NCBI GenBank assembly: GCA_044508835.1
Contig: JBIQHD010000014.1
Location: 40,816-104,815 of the forward strand
Length of the DNA stretch: 64,000 nucleotides
Reading direction: 5' to 3'
DNA from: JAKFDI01 sp044508835
Lineage (GTDB): Bacteria; Pseudomonadota; Gammaproteobacteria; Burkholderiales; Burkholderiaceae_C
Within the stretch, counting starts at the first letter, position 1. Each line of letters begins with the position of its first letter. The translations under genes and the position numbers were made by a program. Positions 11,260-20,384 of the stretch are shown piece after piece. The notes beneath the pieces were generated by a model. The model did no database searches, was not told where the DNA came from, and saw only the letters and a list, made by a program, of their open reading frames with translations.

Positions 11260-12507
11260 TCAGGCCGCGGCGGAGGGCACGAGCGCCTCGTCCACCACCT
11301 CGATCCAGTGCCGCACGGGCAGCTCGGTGCCGCTTTGCAGGTGCTGGATGCAGCCGATGTTGGCCGAAACGATGGCCTGCGGCTGCAACGCATGCGACAG
11401 GTTCGCCAGCTTGCGGTCGCGCAGTGCATAGGCGTATTCGGGCATCAGCACCGAGTAGGTGCCGGCCGAGCCGCAGCACAGGTGGCTTTCGGCCGGCAGC
11501 GCCACCTCGAAGCCGAGGTCGGCCAGCGCCCGCTCCACGCCGCCGCGCAGCTGCTGGCCGTGCTGCAGGGTGCAGGGCGGGTGGTAGGCGAGCCGCGTCA
11601 CGGCGCGCCGGCGCACCTTCGGCGCGAGCTGCGGCACCAGCGCCGGCAGCAGCTCGCTCAGGTCGCGCGTGAGCTCGCCGATGCGCCGGGCCTTGTCGGC
11701 ATAGGCCGGGTCGTGCCGCAGCGCGTGGCCGTAGTCCTTCACCATCACGCCGCAGCCCGAGGCGTTCATCACCACGGCCTCCACCTCGCCGCGCTCGACG
11801 AACGGCCACCAGGCGTCGATGTTGCGGCGCATGTCGGCCAGGGCCCCGTCGCGGTCGTTCAGGTGCAGGCGGATCGCGCCGCAGCAGCCGGCCTTGCCGG
11901 CCACCAGCGTCTGCACGCCGGCGGCATCGAGCACGCGCGCGGTGGCGCTGTTGATGTTGGGCGCCATCGCGGGCTGCACGCAGCCGGCGAGCATCAGCAC
12001 CTTGCGCGCGTGCGTGCGCGTGGGCCAGCGGTGCGCGCCGGGCGCGGCCGGGGGCGGCACCTTGTTCCGCAGCGTAGCGGGCAGCAGCGGGCGCACCAGC
12101 TGGCCGAGCTTCATCGCCGGCGCGAAGGCGGCGGACGTGAGGCCCTCCCTCAGCAGCCAGCGCGTGGCGCGCTCGCCGGCCGGGCGCCGCACCTTCTCCT
12201 CGACGACCTGGCGGCCGATCTCCACCAGCTTGCCGTACTCCACGCCCGAGGGGCAGGTGCTCTCGCAGTTGAGGCAGGTGAGGCAGCGGTCGAGGTGCAG
12301 CTGCGTGGCGCGCGTGGGCGCCTGGCCTTCGAGCACCTGCTTGATGAGGTAGATGCGCCCGCGCGGGCCGTCGAGCTCGTCGCCCAGCAGCTGGTAGGTC
12401 GGGCAGGTGGCGGTGCAGAAGCCGCAGTGCACGCAGCGGCGCAGCACGGCCTCGGCTTCCTCGCCGTCGGGCGTGCCCTTGAATTCGGGCGAGAGGTCGG
12501 TTTGCAT
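11260..12507 (-). CDS. glcF: Glycolate oxidase iron-sulfur subunit GlcF
   Basis: Electron-transfer subunit of the membrane-associated glycolate oxidase complex (glycolate to glyoxylate), 415 residues. Two [4Fe-4S] ferredoxin motifs are visible: CVHCGFCTATCP (residues about 25-36) and CLTCLNCESTCPSG (about 75-88). Two CCG-type domains follow (GCCGAIRLH and CCGSAGTYS), as expected for heterodisulfide-reductase-like partners. It begins 12 nt after the glcE stop. All cluster cysteines are intact. Confidence 0.95.
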   Translation of the reverse strand: MQTDLSPEFKGTPDGEEAEAVLRRCVHCGFCTATCPTYQLLGDELDGPRGRIYLIKQVLEGQAPTRATQLHLDRCLTCLNCESTCPSGVEYGKLVEIGRQVVEEKVRRPAGERATRWLLREGLTSAAFAPAMKLGQLVRPLLPATLRNKVPPPAAPGAHRWPTRTHARKVLMLAGCVQPAMAPNINSATARVLDAAGVQTLVAGKAGCCGAIRLHLNDRDGALADMRRNIDAWWPFVERGEVEAVVMNASGCGVMVKDYGHALRHDPAYADKARRIGELTRDLSELLPALVPQLAPKVRRRAVTRLAYHPPCTLQHGQQLRGGVERALADLGFEVALPAESHLCCGSAGTYSVLMPEYAYALRDRKLANLSHALQPQAIVSANIGCIQHLQSGTELPVRHWIEVVDEALVPSAAA

Positions 12508-12519
12508 GCGGTGGGTGCC

Positions 12520-13623
12520 CTACACGCCCGGGAACATGCGCCCGGGATTGAACACGCCGTCGGGATCGAAGGCCTTCTTCATCTGGCGGTGGATGCGGTC
12601 CAGCGGCATGCGCAGCGGCGCGAAGACGCCGGGCGACTTGTCCTGCGCGTTGAAGATGGTGGCGTGGCCGCCGAAGCGGGCCGCCGCCTCGCGCACCTGC
12701 GCCGCGGGCAGGGCGGTGCACAGCCAGCGCTGGCCGCCGCCCCACTCGATGAGCTGCTCGCCATTGAGCGCCAGCGGCGGCGCGGTGGGCGGCAGCGACA
12801 GCCGCCACAGCCGCGCGCCGGTGCCCGACTCGACCGCGCGGCGCGCGCCGATGAAGTAGTCGTCGCTGTGCTCGCGCAGCCCCTGCCAGAAGGCGCCGGC
12901 GTGGACGCCGTCGATCAGCTCGCCGCCGAGCGCCTGCGCCGCGCTGCGCACGGCGGCCATCGCCCCGCGCAGGCGCAGCAGCAGCGCGCCGTCCCACCAG
13001 GCGCTGGCGTTCAGCGGCAGCGGCTGGCCGCCCCAGCGGTTGAGCTGCTCGATGGCGCCGCCTTCGCCCATCTCGAAGCGCAGGGTGGCGGTGGCCGGCG
13101 CGACCGGCAGCACCTTGAGCGACACCTCGCAGATCACGCCCAGCGTGCCCAGCGAGCCGGCCATCAGGCGCGAGACGTCGTAGCCGGCCACGTTCTTCAT
13201 CACCTGGCCGCCGAAGCTGAGCACCTCGCCGCGGCCGTTGAGCACGGTGACGCCGAGCACGTAGTCGCGCAAGGCCCCGACGCTGGCGCGCGACGGGCCG
13301 GCCAGGCCCGCGGCCACCATGCCGCCGACCGTGGCGCCGGGGCCGAAGTGCGGCGGCTCGAAGGGCAGGCACTGGCCGCGCTCGGCCAGCACCGCCTCCA
13401 GCTCGGCCAGCGGCGTGCCGCAGCGCGCGGTGACGACGAGCTCGCTCGGCTCGTAGCTGGAGATGCCCGACAGGCCGGTCACGTCCAGCGGCTCGCCGGC
13501 GGGTGCCTCGCCGTAGAAGCGCTTGGTGCCGCCGCCGCGGATGTCCAGGCGCACGCCGCTGCGCTGCGCGGCCAGCACGCGCTCCACCAGCGGGGCGAGT
13601 GCGGCGTCCAGGGGCTTGGTCAT
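12520..13623 (-). CDS. glcE: Glycolate oxidase FAD-binding subunit GlcE
   Basis: Smaller flavin-binding subunit of glycolate oxidase, 367 residues, with an N-terminal FAD_binding_4 (PCMH) domain: RLDIRGGGTKRF, then PFEPPHFGPGATVGGMVAAG and the VMKNVAGYDVSRLMAGSLG core typical of GlcE. The end, FDPDGVFNPGRMFPGV, matches the family C-terminus. It lies 22 nt downstream of glcD and 12 nt upstream of glcF. The three subunits are all required in E. coli for activity. Confidence 0.95.
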   Translation of the reverse strand: MTKPLDAALAPLVERVLAAQRSGVRLDIRGGGTKRFYGEAPAGEPLDVTGLSGISSYEPSELVVTARCGTPLAELEAVLAERGQCLPFEPPHFGPGATVGGMVAAGLAGPSRASVGALRDYVLGVTVLNGRGEVLSFGGQVMKNVAGYDVSRLMAGSLGTLGVICEVSLKVLPVAPATATLRFEMGEGGAIEQLNRWGGQPLPLNASAWWDGALLLRLRGAMAAVRSAAQALGGELIDGVHAGAFWQGLREHSDDYFIGARRAVESGTGARLWRLSLPPTAPPLALNGEQLIEWGGGQRWLCTALPAAQVREAAARFGGHATIFNAQDKSPGVFAPLRMPLDRIHRQMKKAFDPDGVFNPGRMFPGV

Positions 13624-13645
13624 CGGGGGCGCGGCCGGGCGGATC

Positions 13646-15166
13646 TCAGAAGCGGGGGATGTCGGCGAAGGGCAGCAGCCCCCGGCGCACGTGCATCTTG
13701 CCGCCCTCGGCGCAGCGCGAGAGCGTGGGGATCAGCTTGCCGGGGTTGAGCAGCTCCAGCGGGTCGAAGGCGCGCTTGAGCGCGGCCATCTGCGCATGCT
13801 CCTCGGGCGAGAACTGCACGCACATCGAGCCGAGCTTCTCGACGCCCACGCCGTGCTCGCCGGTGATGGTGCCGCCCATGCGCACGCTGGTCTCCAGGAT
13901 GTCGGCGCCGAAGCGCTCGCAGCGCGCGAGCTGGTCGGGGTCGTTGGCGTCGAAGAGGATGAGCGGGTGCAGGTTGCCGTCGCCCGCGTGGAAGACGTTG
14001 ACGCAGCGCAGCCGGTAGGTCTGCTCCATCTGCTGGATGGCGAGCAGGATGTCGGCCAGGCGCTTGCGCGGGATGGTCGAGTCCATGCACATGTAGTCGG
14101 GGCTGATGCGCCCGCTGGCCGGGAAGGCGTTCTTGCGCCCGCTCCAGAACTTCAGGCGCTGGGCCTCGTCGCGGCTCACCTCCAGGCGCGTGGCGCCGCT
14201 GCCGGTGAGCACGTCCAGCATGCGCTCGATCTCCTCGGCCACCTCCTCGGGCGTGCCGTCGCTCTCGCACAGCAGGATGGCCTCGGCGTCCAGGTCGTAG
14301 CCGGCGTGCACGAAGTCCTCGACCGCCGCGGTCATCGGCTTGTCCATCATCTCCAGGCCCGCGGGGATGATGCCGGCGGCAATGATGGCGGCCACCGCGT
14401 CGCCGGCTTTGCGCACGTCGTCGAAGCTCGCCATGATGCAGCGCGCGAGCTGCGGCTTCGGGATGAGGCGCACCGTCACCTCGGTGACGACGGCCAGCAT
14501 GCCCTCGCTGCCGACCACGGCCGAGAGCAGGTCCAGGCCGGGCGCGTCGAGCGCGTCGCCGCCGAACTCGACCACCTCGCCCTCGATCGTGAAGCCGCGC
14601 ACCTTGAGCACGTTGTGCACCGTCAGGCCGTACTTCAGGCAGTGCACGCCGCCGGAGTTCTCGGCCACGTTGCCGCCGATGGTGCAGGCGATCTGGCTGC
14701 TCGGGTCGGGCGCGTAGTACAGCCCGTGCGGCGCCGCCGCCTCGCTGATGGCGAGGTTGCGCACGCCGCACTGCACGAGCGCGGTGCGGGCGTACGGGTC
14801 GACGTTCAGCACGCGGTTGAACTTGGCGAGGCTGAGCGTCACGCCCAGGCGGTGCGGCATGGCGCCGCCCGACAGCCCGGTGCCCGCGCCGCGCGCCACG
14901 CACGGCACCTTCAGCCGGCGGCAGGCGCGCAGCACGGCGGCGACCTGGGCCTCGTCCTCGGGCAGGGCGACGGCCAGCGGACGCTCGCGGTAGGCGGTGA
15001 GGCCGTCGCATTCGTAGGGGGTCACGTCCTCGCGCTGCCACAGCAGGGCATGGCGCGGCAGCACTGCGGCGAGGGCGTCGACCACTTCCGCCTGGCGCGC
15101 CGCGCGGTCGTCGGCCGCAGCGGCGGGCAGGGCGTCGGTGCGGGGCAGGCGCAGGATGGCGGCCAT
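13646..15166 (-). CDS. glcD: Glycolate oxidase catalytic subunit GlcD
   Basis: Catalytic flavoprotein subunit that oxidises glycolate (and often D-lactate) to glyoxylate, 506 residues, normal family length. Features: a PCMH FAD domain with VARGAGTGLSGGA and IGGNVAENSGGVHCLKYG, and a C-terminal FAD-linked oxidase domain with HAGDGNLHP (metal/substrate histidines) and GGTITGEHGVG. First gene of the minus-strand glcDEF-phosphatase string. No glcC-like regulator or permease is visible in the window, so control must lie elsewhere or in the 232-nt upstream space. Confidence 0.95.
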   Translation of the reverse strand: MAAILRLPRTDALPAAAADDRAARQAEVVDALAAVLPRHALLWQREDVTPYECDGLTAYRERPLAVALPEDEAQVAAVLRACRRLKVPCVARGAGTGLSGGAMPHRLGVTLSLAKFNRVLNVDPYARTALVQCGVRNLAISEAAAPHGLYYAPDPSSQIACTIGGNVAENSGGVHCLKYGLTVHNVLKVRGFTIEGEVVEFGGDALDAPGLDLLSAVVGSEGMLAVVTEVTVRLIPKPQLARCIMASFDDVRKAGDAVAAIIAAGIIPAGLEMMDKPMTAAVEDFVHAGYDLDAEAILLCESDGTPEEVAEEIERMLDVLTGSGATRLEVSRDEAQRLKFWSGRKNAFPASGRISPDYMCMDSTIPRKRLADILLAIQQMEQTYRLRCVNVFHAGDGNLHPLILFDANDPDQLARCERFGADILETSVRMGGTITGEHGVGVEKLGSMCVQFSPEEHAQMAALKRAFDPLELLNPGKLIPTLSRCAEGGKMHVRRGLLPFADIPRF

Positions 15167-15398
15167 GGGTTCGCGGGCTCGGGGGTGGGCAGACGCAATC
15201 CACGGACTTTAGCGCCGCGTGGCGGCCGCCCGGCCGGCGCATTGCCCACCGCCCGGGTTGGACAGTGCCGACTTTTGCGCACGATTCGGCACCGGCAGCC
15301 GTGCTTTCGATGCCGGTACCCGCACTTTTCATCGTGCCGTCAAAATGCGGAACTTCTGCCCGAGCCCCGGCGGCCCCGCGCCGCCGGGCGGTTTCACG

Positions 15399-16094
15399 AT
15401 GTACCCATTCCCCTCCATTCCCGATCGTGCCGCCCGGTTCGAAGCCGTCGGCCTGGTGGCGCTGTGCGCGGCGTCGGCCGTGCTCGCCTGGGGGCTGCTG
15501 GCGCCCGAGGCGGTGATGCGGCTGATGTCCGAGTCCGGGCCGATCGAGGAGGCCACCGCGGCGCTGTACTTCCTCGTGGCGGCCTACGTCTGCGTGGCCG
15601 GGGTGCCGCAGGCCGAGCCGTCGCTGGCGCTGGCCCTGTGCGTCGCGCTGTGCGGCTTCGGCGCGCGGGAGCTCGACCTGCACAAGGCCTTCACCGACGT
15701 GAGCGTGCTCAAGCTCAGCTTCTACCTGGGCAACGCGCCGCTCGCGCACAAGCTCACGGCGCTGGCCGCCGTGCTGCCGGTGCTGGCGGCGCTGCTGCAC
15801 CTGCTGGCACGCCACGGCCACGACGTGTGGCGCGGGCTGCGGCGGGGGCATCCGGTGGCCATCACCGTGGCCGTCTTCGCCGCCACGATGGTCGTCTCGA
15901 AGATCATCGACCGTTCGCGCATGGTGCTGCTCGAGGACTTCGGCATCGCCATCGGCGCCTCGGCCACGGCGCTGTTCATCGCGCTGGAGGAGACCCTCGA
16001 GCTGGCCCTGCCGCTGCTCGCGCTGCTCGGCCTGCTGCGCCACCGCCGGTCCGTGGCGGGGCCGGAATCGTTCACCGCGCGGCAAACACCGTGA
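15399..16094 (+). CDS. Hypothetical multi-pass membrane protein
   Basis: A 231-residue inner-membrane protein with about six hydrophobic segments. I do not recognise a named family. An acidic IEEAT pair at the end of the first loop and a late IALEETLELALPL helix are the only notable polar features. The ATG at 15399 (MYPFPSIPDR) follows GGGCGG; an alternative ATG at 15345 would add 18 Pro/Gly-rich residues. Its last 23 nt overlap the convergent FIST gene. Divergent from glcD across a 232-nt space. Confidence 0.65.
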   Translation: MYPFPSIPDRAARFEAVGLVALCAASAVLAWGLLAPEAVMRLMSESGPIEEATAALYFLVAAYVCVAGVPQAEPSLALALCVALCGFGARELDLHKAFTDVSVLKLSFYLGNAPLAHKLTALAAVLPVLAALLHLLARHGHDVWRGLRRGHPVAITVAVFAATMVVSKIIDRSRMVLLEDFGIAIGASATALFIALEETLELALPLLALLGLLRHRRSVAGPESFTARQTP

Positions 16095-17277
16095 GCACGC
16101 CGGTGTAGCCGTAGAGGTGGCCGCGGGCGATCTCGCCGCCGGCGAAGAAGCCGGCCAGCGGCACGTCGCCCAGCGCGTGGCGGACGATGGCGAGCTCCGC
16201 CGACGGCCCGCCGAAGTGCGGCCCGCCGCGCCCCGAGCAGCTCACGTACACCGCGCCCGCGATGCCGCGCGCCGGATGCGGCGTGCCCTCGGTCTCGCTG
16301 CTGCGCACCGCGAGCGCGGTGGCCCGCGGCATCGTCTCGGGCTCCAGCGCCTCGCGGATCTCGGCGCAGATGCGCACCAGGTCGCGCCGCGCGGCCTCGG
16401 TGTCGCGGCGGCAGAAGGCGAGCTGCATGCCGTCGGCCACGGGCGCGGCGATGGCCAGGCCGCGCCGGTTGGGGTCGAAGCCGACGATGTGGCGCACCAG
16501 GGTGTCGGTGCCGAACTGCCCCGGCCGCGCGAGGGCGTCGGCGCGCGCGTCGCTCAGGCCGACCAGCGTGCCCTGCAGGCGCGGCAGGGCCTCGCGCGGG
16601 GCCAGGGCGGCGATGTCCAGGTCGCCCAGCAGGCAGTCGAGCGCCGCCTCGCCGTCGAGCGTGAGCGCGAGGTTGCGCTCGGCCCGCGTCACGGTGCGCA
16701 CCGGGCCGACCGGCTGGCAGCCCTGCGTCACGCGCGACACCAGCGCCACCCGCTCGCCGAACGCCACGCCTGACAGGCCGCCCGCGAACACGCCGTCGGC
16801 GAGGTGGCAGCTGCGGTTGCGCGCCGAGGCGAGGCCGCCGAACAGGTAGCCGGTGGCGGTGCGCGCGGCCATCTCGGCGATCAGCTCGTCGAGGTCGGCG
16901 GTGGCGCCGTCGGCATGCACCTGCGCGGTGGCGGCCGCGAAGCCGCCCAGCGGCCGCGCGCCCGAGAACACGCGGAAGTCTTCCGGCGGCAGCGCGCCGA
17001 GCATCACCACGAGCCCGGGCTCGTCGAAGTACTCCACGCCGCTGGCGCACACGCCGACGCCGCTCGCGCCCACCCAGGCCACGCCCGGCCAGCGCGCCTG
17101 GGCGTCGGCCAGCAGCAGCGCGGCCTCGCCGGCATAGGGCTCGGTGAAGTACAGCCAGCCGAGCGTGGGCGCGGCGCCTCCCGCGGCGGCGCGCTGCGCG
17201 TCGACCTGCGCCGCGGCGAGGGCGAGCGCCATGCGCCAGTCGGGGTGCGTGGCGTGGCCGTGCAGGAAGAGGCTCAT
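16072..17277 (-). CDS. FIST domain signal-transduction protein
   Basis: A 401-residue soluble protein with FIST_N (about residues 30-220) and FIST_C (about 225-385) domains. Recognised by GWLYFTEPYAGEAALLLADA, GASGVGVCASG and the C-terminal FAGGEIARGHLYGYTGVLTVF ending. FIST domains are predicted small-ligand sensors (amino acids suggested) and are often fused or linked to signalling modules; this one stands alone. It lies 32 nt downstream of the PhaM-like gene on the same strand, so the two may be co-transcribed. Confidence 0.85.
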   Translation of the reverse strand: MSLFLHGHATHPDWRMALALAAAQVDAQRAAAGGAAPTLGWLYFTEPYAGEAALLLADAQARWPGVAWVGASGVGVCASGVEYFDEPGLVVMLGALPPEDFRVFSGARPLGGFAAATAQVHADGATADLDELIAEMAARTATGYLFGGLASARNRSCHLADGVFAGGLSGVAFGERVALVSRVTQGCQPVGPVRTVTRAERNLALTLDGEAALDCLLGDLDIAALAPREALPRLQGTLVGLSDARADALARPGQFGTDTLVRHIVGFDPNRRGLAIAAPVADGMQLAFCRRDTEAARRDLVRICAEIREALEPETMPRATALAVRSSETEGTPHPARGIAGAVYVSCSGRGGPHFGGPSAELAIVRHALGDVPLAGFFAGGEIARGHLYGYTGVLTVFAAR

Positions 17278-17309
17278 GGCGCGCGCACGCCCCGATGCAG
17301 GATCGCCGC

Positions 17310-17945
17310 TCAGCGCTTGCCGCCGGTCTTCTTGCGCGCGCCGCCCTTGGCCGGCGCGGCGCCCGCCGCGGCCGCCTTCATCGTCTTCTGCACCGCGTCG
17401 AGCCCCTGCTTCGTCATGGCCTCGGCCATGTGCTGCGCGGCGCCGGCGGAGCCTTCCTTCATCGCGTTCGAGGCGATCTCCGTGAACTGCTGGGTGAGGG
17501 CGCCCCACCACTGCATCGGATCGACCGCCGCCGCTGCCGCGGGTGCCGGAGCTGGTGCCGCCGCGGGCGCCTCGGCCGCGGGCGCCGCCTTCTTCGCCGG
17601 CCTGGCGGGTTTCGCCGGCTCGTCCGTCTTCGCGCCGGCGCCGGGCGTGCGGATCATCAGCGCGTCGCGCAGGTCTTCCATCTGCACGTTCATCGTCGAC
17701 AGGGTGGACAGCGTCATGCGCTGCACCTCCAGCGCCTGGATGGTCGTGCCCAGCAGGTGCGCGTTCTGCTCCAGCCAGAACTGCACCGTGCGCAGCTCGC
17801 CGATGCGCTTGTCGAGCTCGGCCGGGTCCAGCGTCGGCGCCACCCACTGGCCCATGCCGGGCAGCGCGGCGCCCGCGTTCTTCACCAGCCCCTGGAGGAA
17901 GTCGAAGCCCGGGACCAGCCTGGCGAAATTCTGTGCGTCGGACAT
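17310..17945 (-). CDS. phaM: PhaM-like polyhydroxyalkanoate granule regulatory protein
   Basis: A 211-residue protein matching PhaM of Ralstonia, which activates PHA synthase PhaC1 and tethers granules to the nucleoid. The conserved N-terminal PhaM region (FARLVPGFDFLQGLVKNAG and the WVAPTLDPAELDKRIGELR helix) is followed by an Ala/Pro/Lys-rich linker (about 105-145) and a basic tail (KGGARKKTGGKR) of the sort that binds DNA. This implies that the organism makes PHB, though no phaCAB is in the window. Located between retropepsin and FIST genes on the same strand. Confidence 0.85.
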   Translation of the reverse strand: MSDAQNFARLVPGFDFLQGLVKNAGAALPGMGQWVAPTLDPAELDKRIGELRTVQFWLEQNAHLLGTTIQALEVQRMTLSTLSTMNVQMEDLRDALMIRTPGAGAKTDEPAKPARPAKKAAPAAEAPAAAPAPAPAAAAAVDPMQWWGALTQQFTEIASNAMKEGSAGAAQHMAEAMTKQGLDAVQKTMKAAAAGAAPAKGGARKKTGGKR

Positions 17946-17994
17946 GCGGCGTCTCCTCGAATGGGGGTGCGGGCCATTGTGCCCGCGGCGCGCC

Positions 17995-18486
17995 TCAGCG
18001 CGGGTCGCCCGCGTCGATGACCAGCACCCCGTCGCGCTGCTGCCAGCCCAGGCGCCCGAGCACGTTCATGCCCAGCAGCGGCCGCTCGCCGAGCGCCGGC
18101 AGGGCGGTGACGCGCAGGCGCTCGGCGCGGATGCCGCCGCGCAGCTCGATGTCGGCCGACACCACCTCGCCGGTGACGATGCCGCCGGCCGTGTGCGACT
18201 GCACGCGGCCGATCACCTCGAGCTTCAGCTCGCGCGCGAGCGCGGTGGAGATGGCGGTGCCGGTGGCGCCGGTGTCGACGAGGAAGTCGACCGCGCGGCC
18301 GTTGATCGTGCCCGGCCAGTGGTAGTGGCCGTCGGGGCCGCGGCGGATCTCGATCGTGCCGCCCCGGCTCGAGAAGCGCGTCTGCGCCTCGCGGTGCGTC
18401 CACCACTGCACGCCGAGGAAGACCGCCGTGCCGATCAGCAGCCAGACGATGGCGATGCGCAATCCGCTGGGCAGGTCCCGGTTCAT
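17995..18486 (-). CDS. Retropepsin-like aspartic protease (TIGR02281 family)
   Basis: A 163-residue protein with one N-terminal membrane anchor (about residues 9-27, IAIVWLLIGTAVFLGVQWW) and a clan AA aspartic protease domain. The active-site motif VDFLVDTGATGTAIS and the later LLGMNVLGRL motif are both present. A single DTG per chain implies dimerisation, as in retroviral proteases. The ATG overlaps the preceding FAH-gene stop by 4 nt, so translation is probably coupled. Substrate unknown. Confidence 0.87.
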   Translation of the reverse strand: MNRDLPSGLRIAIVWLLIGTAVFLGVQWWTHREAQTRFSSRGGTIEIRRGPDGHYHWPGTINGRAVDFLVDTGATGTAISTALARELKLEVIGRVQSHTAGGIVTGEVVSADIELRGGIRAERLRVTALPALGERPLLGMNVLGRLGWQQRDGVLVIDAGDPR

Positions 18487-19475
18487 GCGCTCGGATCGAC
18501 GATGCGCACCGCCTGGTCGATCGCGCCGAACACGCTGCGCCCGTCGCTGCCCTTCATCTCGATGCGGATGGTGTCGCCGTCGCGCATGAACTCCGTCTTC
18601 GGCTCGCCGCCCTCGATGGTCTCGATGGCGCGCTTCTCGGCGATGCAGGAGTAGCCGCGCGACCAGTCCTTGTTGCTCACCGTGCCGCTGCCGACGATGC
18701 TGCCGGCGTGCGCGTTGCGCGTCTTGCACAGGTGGGCGATGAGCTGGCCGAAGTGGAAGGTCATCTCCGGCCCGGCGTCGCACAGGCCGACGCGCTTGCC
18801 GTTCCACACGCTTTCCAGGTTCAGGTGCACGCGCCCGCCGCGCCAGGCGCCGCCGAGCTCGTCGGGCGTCGCCGCCACGGGGCTGAAGGCGGTGGCCGGC
18901 TTGCCCTGGAAGAAACCGAAGCCCTTGGCCAGCTCGGGCGGAATGACGTGGCGCAGGCTCACGTCGTTGGCCAGCATCACGAGGCGGATGCCTTCGAGCG
19001 CGTCCTCGGGCGTGGCGCCCATGCGCACGTCGCCCGTCACCACCGCCACCTCGGCCTCGAAGTCGATGCCCATCGCAACGCTTGGCAGCACGATGTCGTC
19101 GCAGGGGCCGAGGAAGTCGTCGCTGCCGCCCTGGTACATCAGCGGGTCGGCGTAGAAGCTCTCGGGCACCTCGGCGTTGCGCGCGCGGCGCACCAGCTCC
19201 ACGTGGTTGATGAAGGCCGAGCCGTCGGCCCACTGGTAGGCGCGCGGCAGCGGCGCCATGCACTGCTTCGGATCGAAGGCGAACGCGTGGCGCGCGCGCC
19301 CCTGGTTCAAGGCGTCGTAGAGGTCCTGGAGCTGCGGCGAGAGGAAGTTCCAGTCGTCGAGCAGCTGCTGCATGCGCGTGGCGAGGCCGGTCGCATAATG
19401 CGCCGTCGCCAGGTCGCGCGAGACGACGACGAGCTGGCCGTCGCGCGAGCCGTCCTTGTAGCTTGCCAGTTTCAT
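18483..19475 (-). CDS. Fumarylacetoacetate hydrolase family protein
   Basis: A 330-residue FAH-fold enzyme that should cleave a carbon-carbon bond or hydrate a 1,3-diketo acid using a divalent metal. Metal-site signatures are visible in IDFEAEVAVVTGD (E-x-E) and the later VSNKDWSRGYSCIAEKRAIE stretch; the end, DGRSVFGAIDQ, matches the long FAH subfamily with an N-terminal extension. MKLASYKDG at 19475 is chosen as start, since this N-terminus is conserved and the longer version overlaps the divergent gene's leader. Substrate not determinable; tyrosine or aromatic catabolism are candidates. First gene of a possible FAH-retropepsin-PhaM-FIST transcript. Confidence 0.85.
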   Translation of the reverse strand: MKLASYKDGSRDGQLVVVSRDLATAHYATGLATRMQQLLDDWNFLSPQLQDLYDALNQGRARHAFAFDPKQCMAPLPRAYQWADGSAFINHVELVRRARNAEVPESFYADPLMYQGGSDDFLGPCDDIVLPSVAMGIDFEAEVAVVTGDVRMGATPEDALEGIRLVMLANDVSLRHVIPPELAKGFGFFQGKPATAFSPVAATPDELGGAWRGGRVHLNLESVWNGKRVGLCDAGPEMTFHFGQLIAHLCKTRNAHAGSIVGSGTVSNKDWSRGYSCIAEKRAIETIEGGEPKTEFMRDGDTIRIEMKGSDGRSVFGAIDQAVRIVDPSA

Positions 19476-19522
19476 GTCGGTGAGCCTTGCGCCGCGGGTG
19501 TTGCCGAAACGCGCCATTGTCG

Positions 19523-20260
19523 ATGCTCTCCCCGCCCCGTCCCCCGCCAGGCCTGCGCCGCCGCGCCTGGCTCGCCGCCATGGCCGGCACGGCCTGGCTG
19601 CCGGTGCGGGCCGCCGCGCGCGCCGTGCCGCCGCCCGACGCCACGCTGCACTACACGCTGCGCCGCGGCTTCCTCTCGGGCAGCGGCGAGATGCAATGGC
19701 GCCGCGCGGGCGACGCCTACGAGCTGACGCTCACCGGCGACGTGGCCGGCTTCTCGGTGCTCACGCAGCACAGCGTCGGCCACGTCGACGCCTCCGGCCT
19801 CGTGCCCGACCGCTTCACCGACCAGCGCGTGCGCCGCGCGCCGCGGGTGGCGAACTTCGAGCGCGCGCGCCATCGCGTCTCGTTCTCGTCGTCGCCCGAG
19901 ACCTATCCCATCGTGGCCGGCATGCAGGACCGCCTGAGCTGGATGGTCCAGCTGCCCGCGCTGGTGGCGGCCGACCCCGGCCTGCGCACGCCCTCGGGGC
20001 GGGCGGCGATGTTCGTCGTCGGCGCGCGCGGGGACGGCGAGGTGTGGACCTTCGCCTTTTCGGGCACCGAGGCCGTGCGCACGGCCGCCGGCACGGTGCA
20101 GGCGGGCAAATTTACCCGCCTGCCGCGTAAGCCTGACGACAGCGCCGTCGAGGTGTGGCTCGATCCGGCGCGCCACGGCCTGCCGGTGGTCGCCCGCCTG
20201 GGCGACGGCGGGGGCGGCGACGCCCTCGAACTGCGCCTGCGCGAGTTGCGCCTGCCCTGA
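19523..20260 (+). CDS. DUF3108 domain exported protein
   Basis: A 245-residue protein with an N-terminal Arg-rich signal (LRRRAWLAAMAGTAWLP, Tat- or Sec-like) and a DUF3108 domain: LHYTLRRGFLSGSGEMQWRR, FSVLTQHSVGHVDASGL and VEVWLDPARHGLPVVARLGD. DUF3108 members are periplasmic beta-rich proteins of unknown role. Divergent from the FAH gene with about 47 nt between starts, so the two promoters must overlap. Confidence 0.8.
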   Translation: MLSPPRPPPGLRRRAWLAAMAGTAWLPVRAAARAVPPPDATLHYTLRRGFLSGSGEMQWRRAGDAYELTLTGDVAGFSVLTQHSVGHVDASGLVPDRFTDQRVRRAPRVANFERARHRVSFSSSPETYPIVAGMQDRLSWMVQLPALVAADPGLRTPSGRAAMFVVGARGDGEVWTFAFSGTEAVRTAAGTVQAGKFTRLPRKPDDSAVEVWLDPARHGLPVVARLGDGGGGDALELRLRELRLP

Positions 20261-20384
20261 GGCGCCGCGCGCCTGTAGGACGCCGCCCCGATCGGGCCGC
20301 CGCCGGCCCGTGCGGTGCCGCGCGGGTGCGCGACGGGCTTGAAATTTGCGTCGCACGGCTCAACCTTTCCGGCAAGGAGTCGTC

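Noticed and set aside
11308..13749. Plus-strand frame of 813 codons opposite glcE/glcF
   Set aside because: Antisense to well-conserved glycolate oxidase genes; composition is Ala/Arg/His/Gln-rich with no domain.
15167..15398. Operator in the glcD upstream space
   Set aside because: Short arms such as TGCCGA/TCGGCA are present, but they are 6 bp with a wide spacer and common in GC-rich DNA, so no site is claimed.
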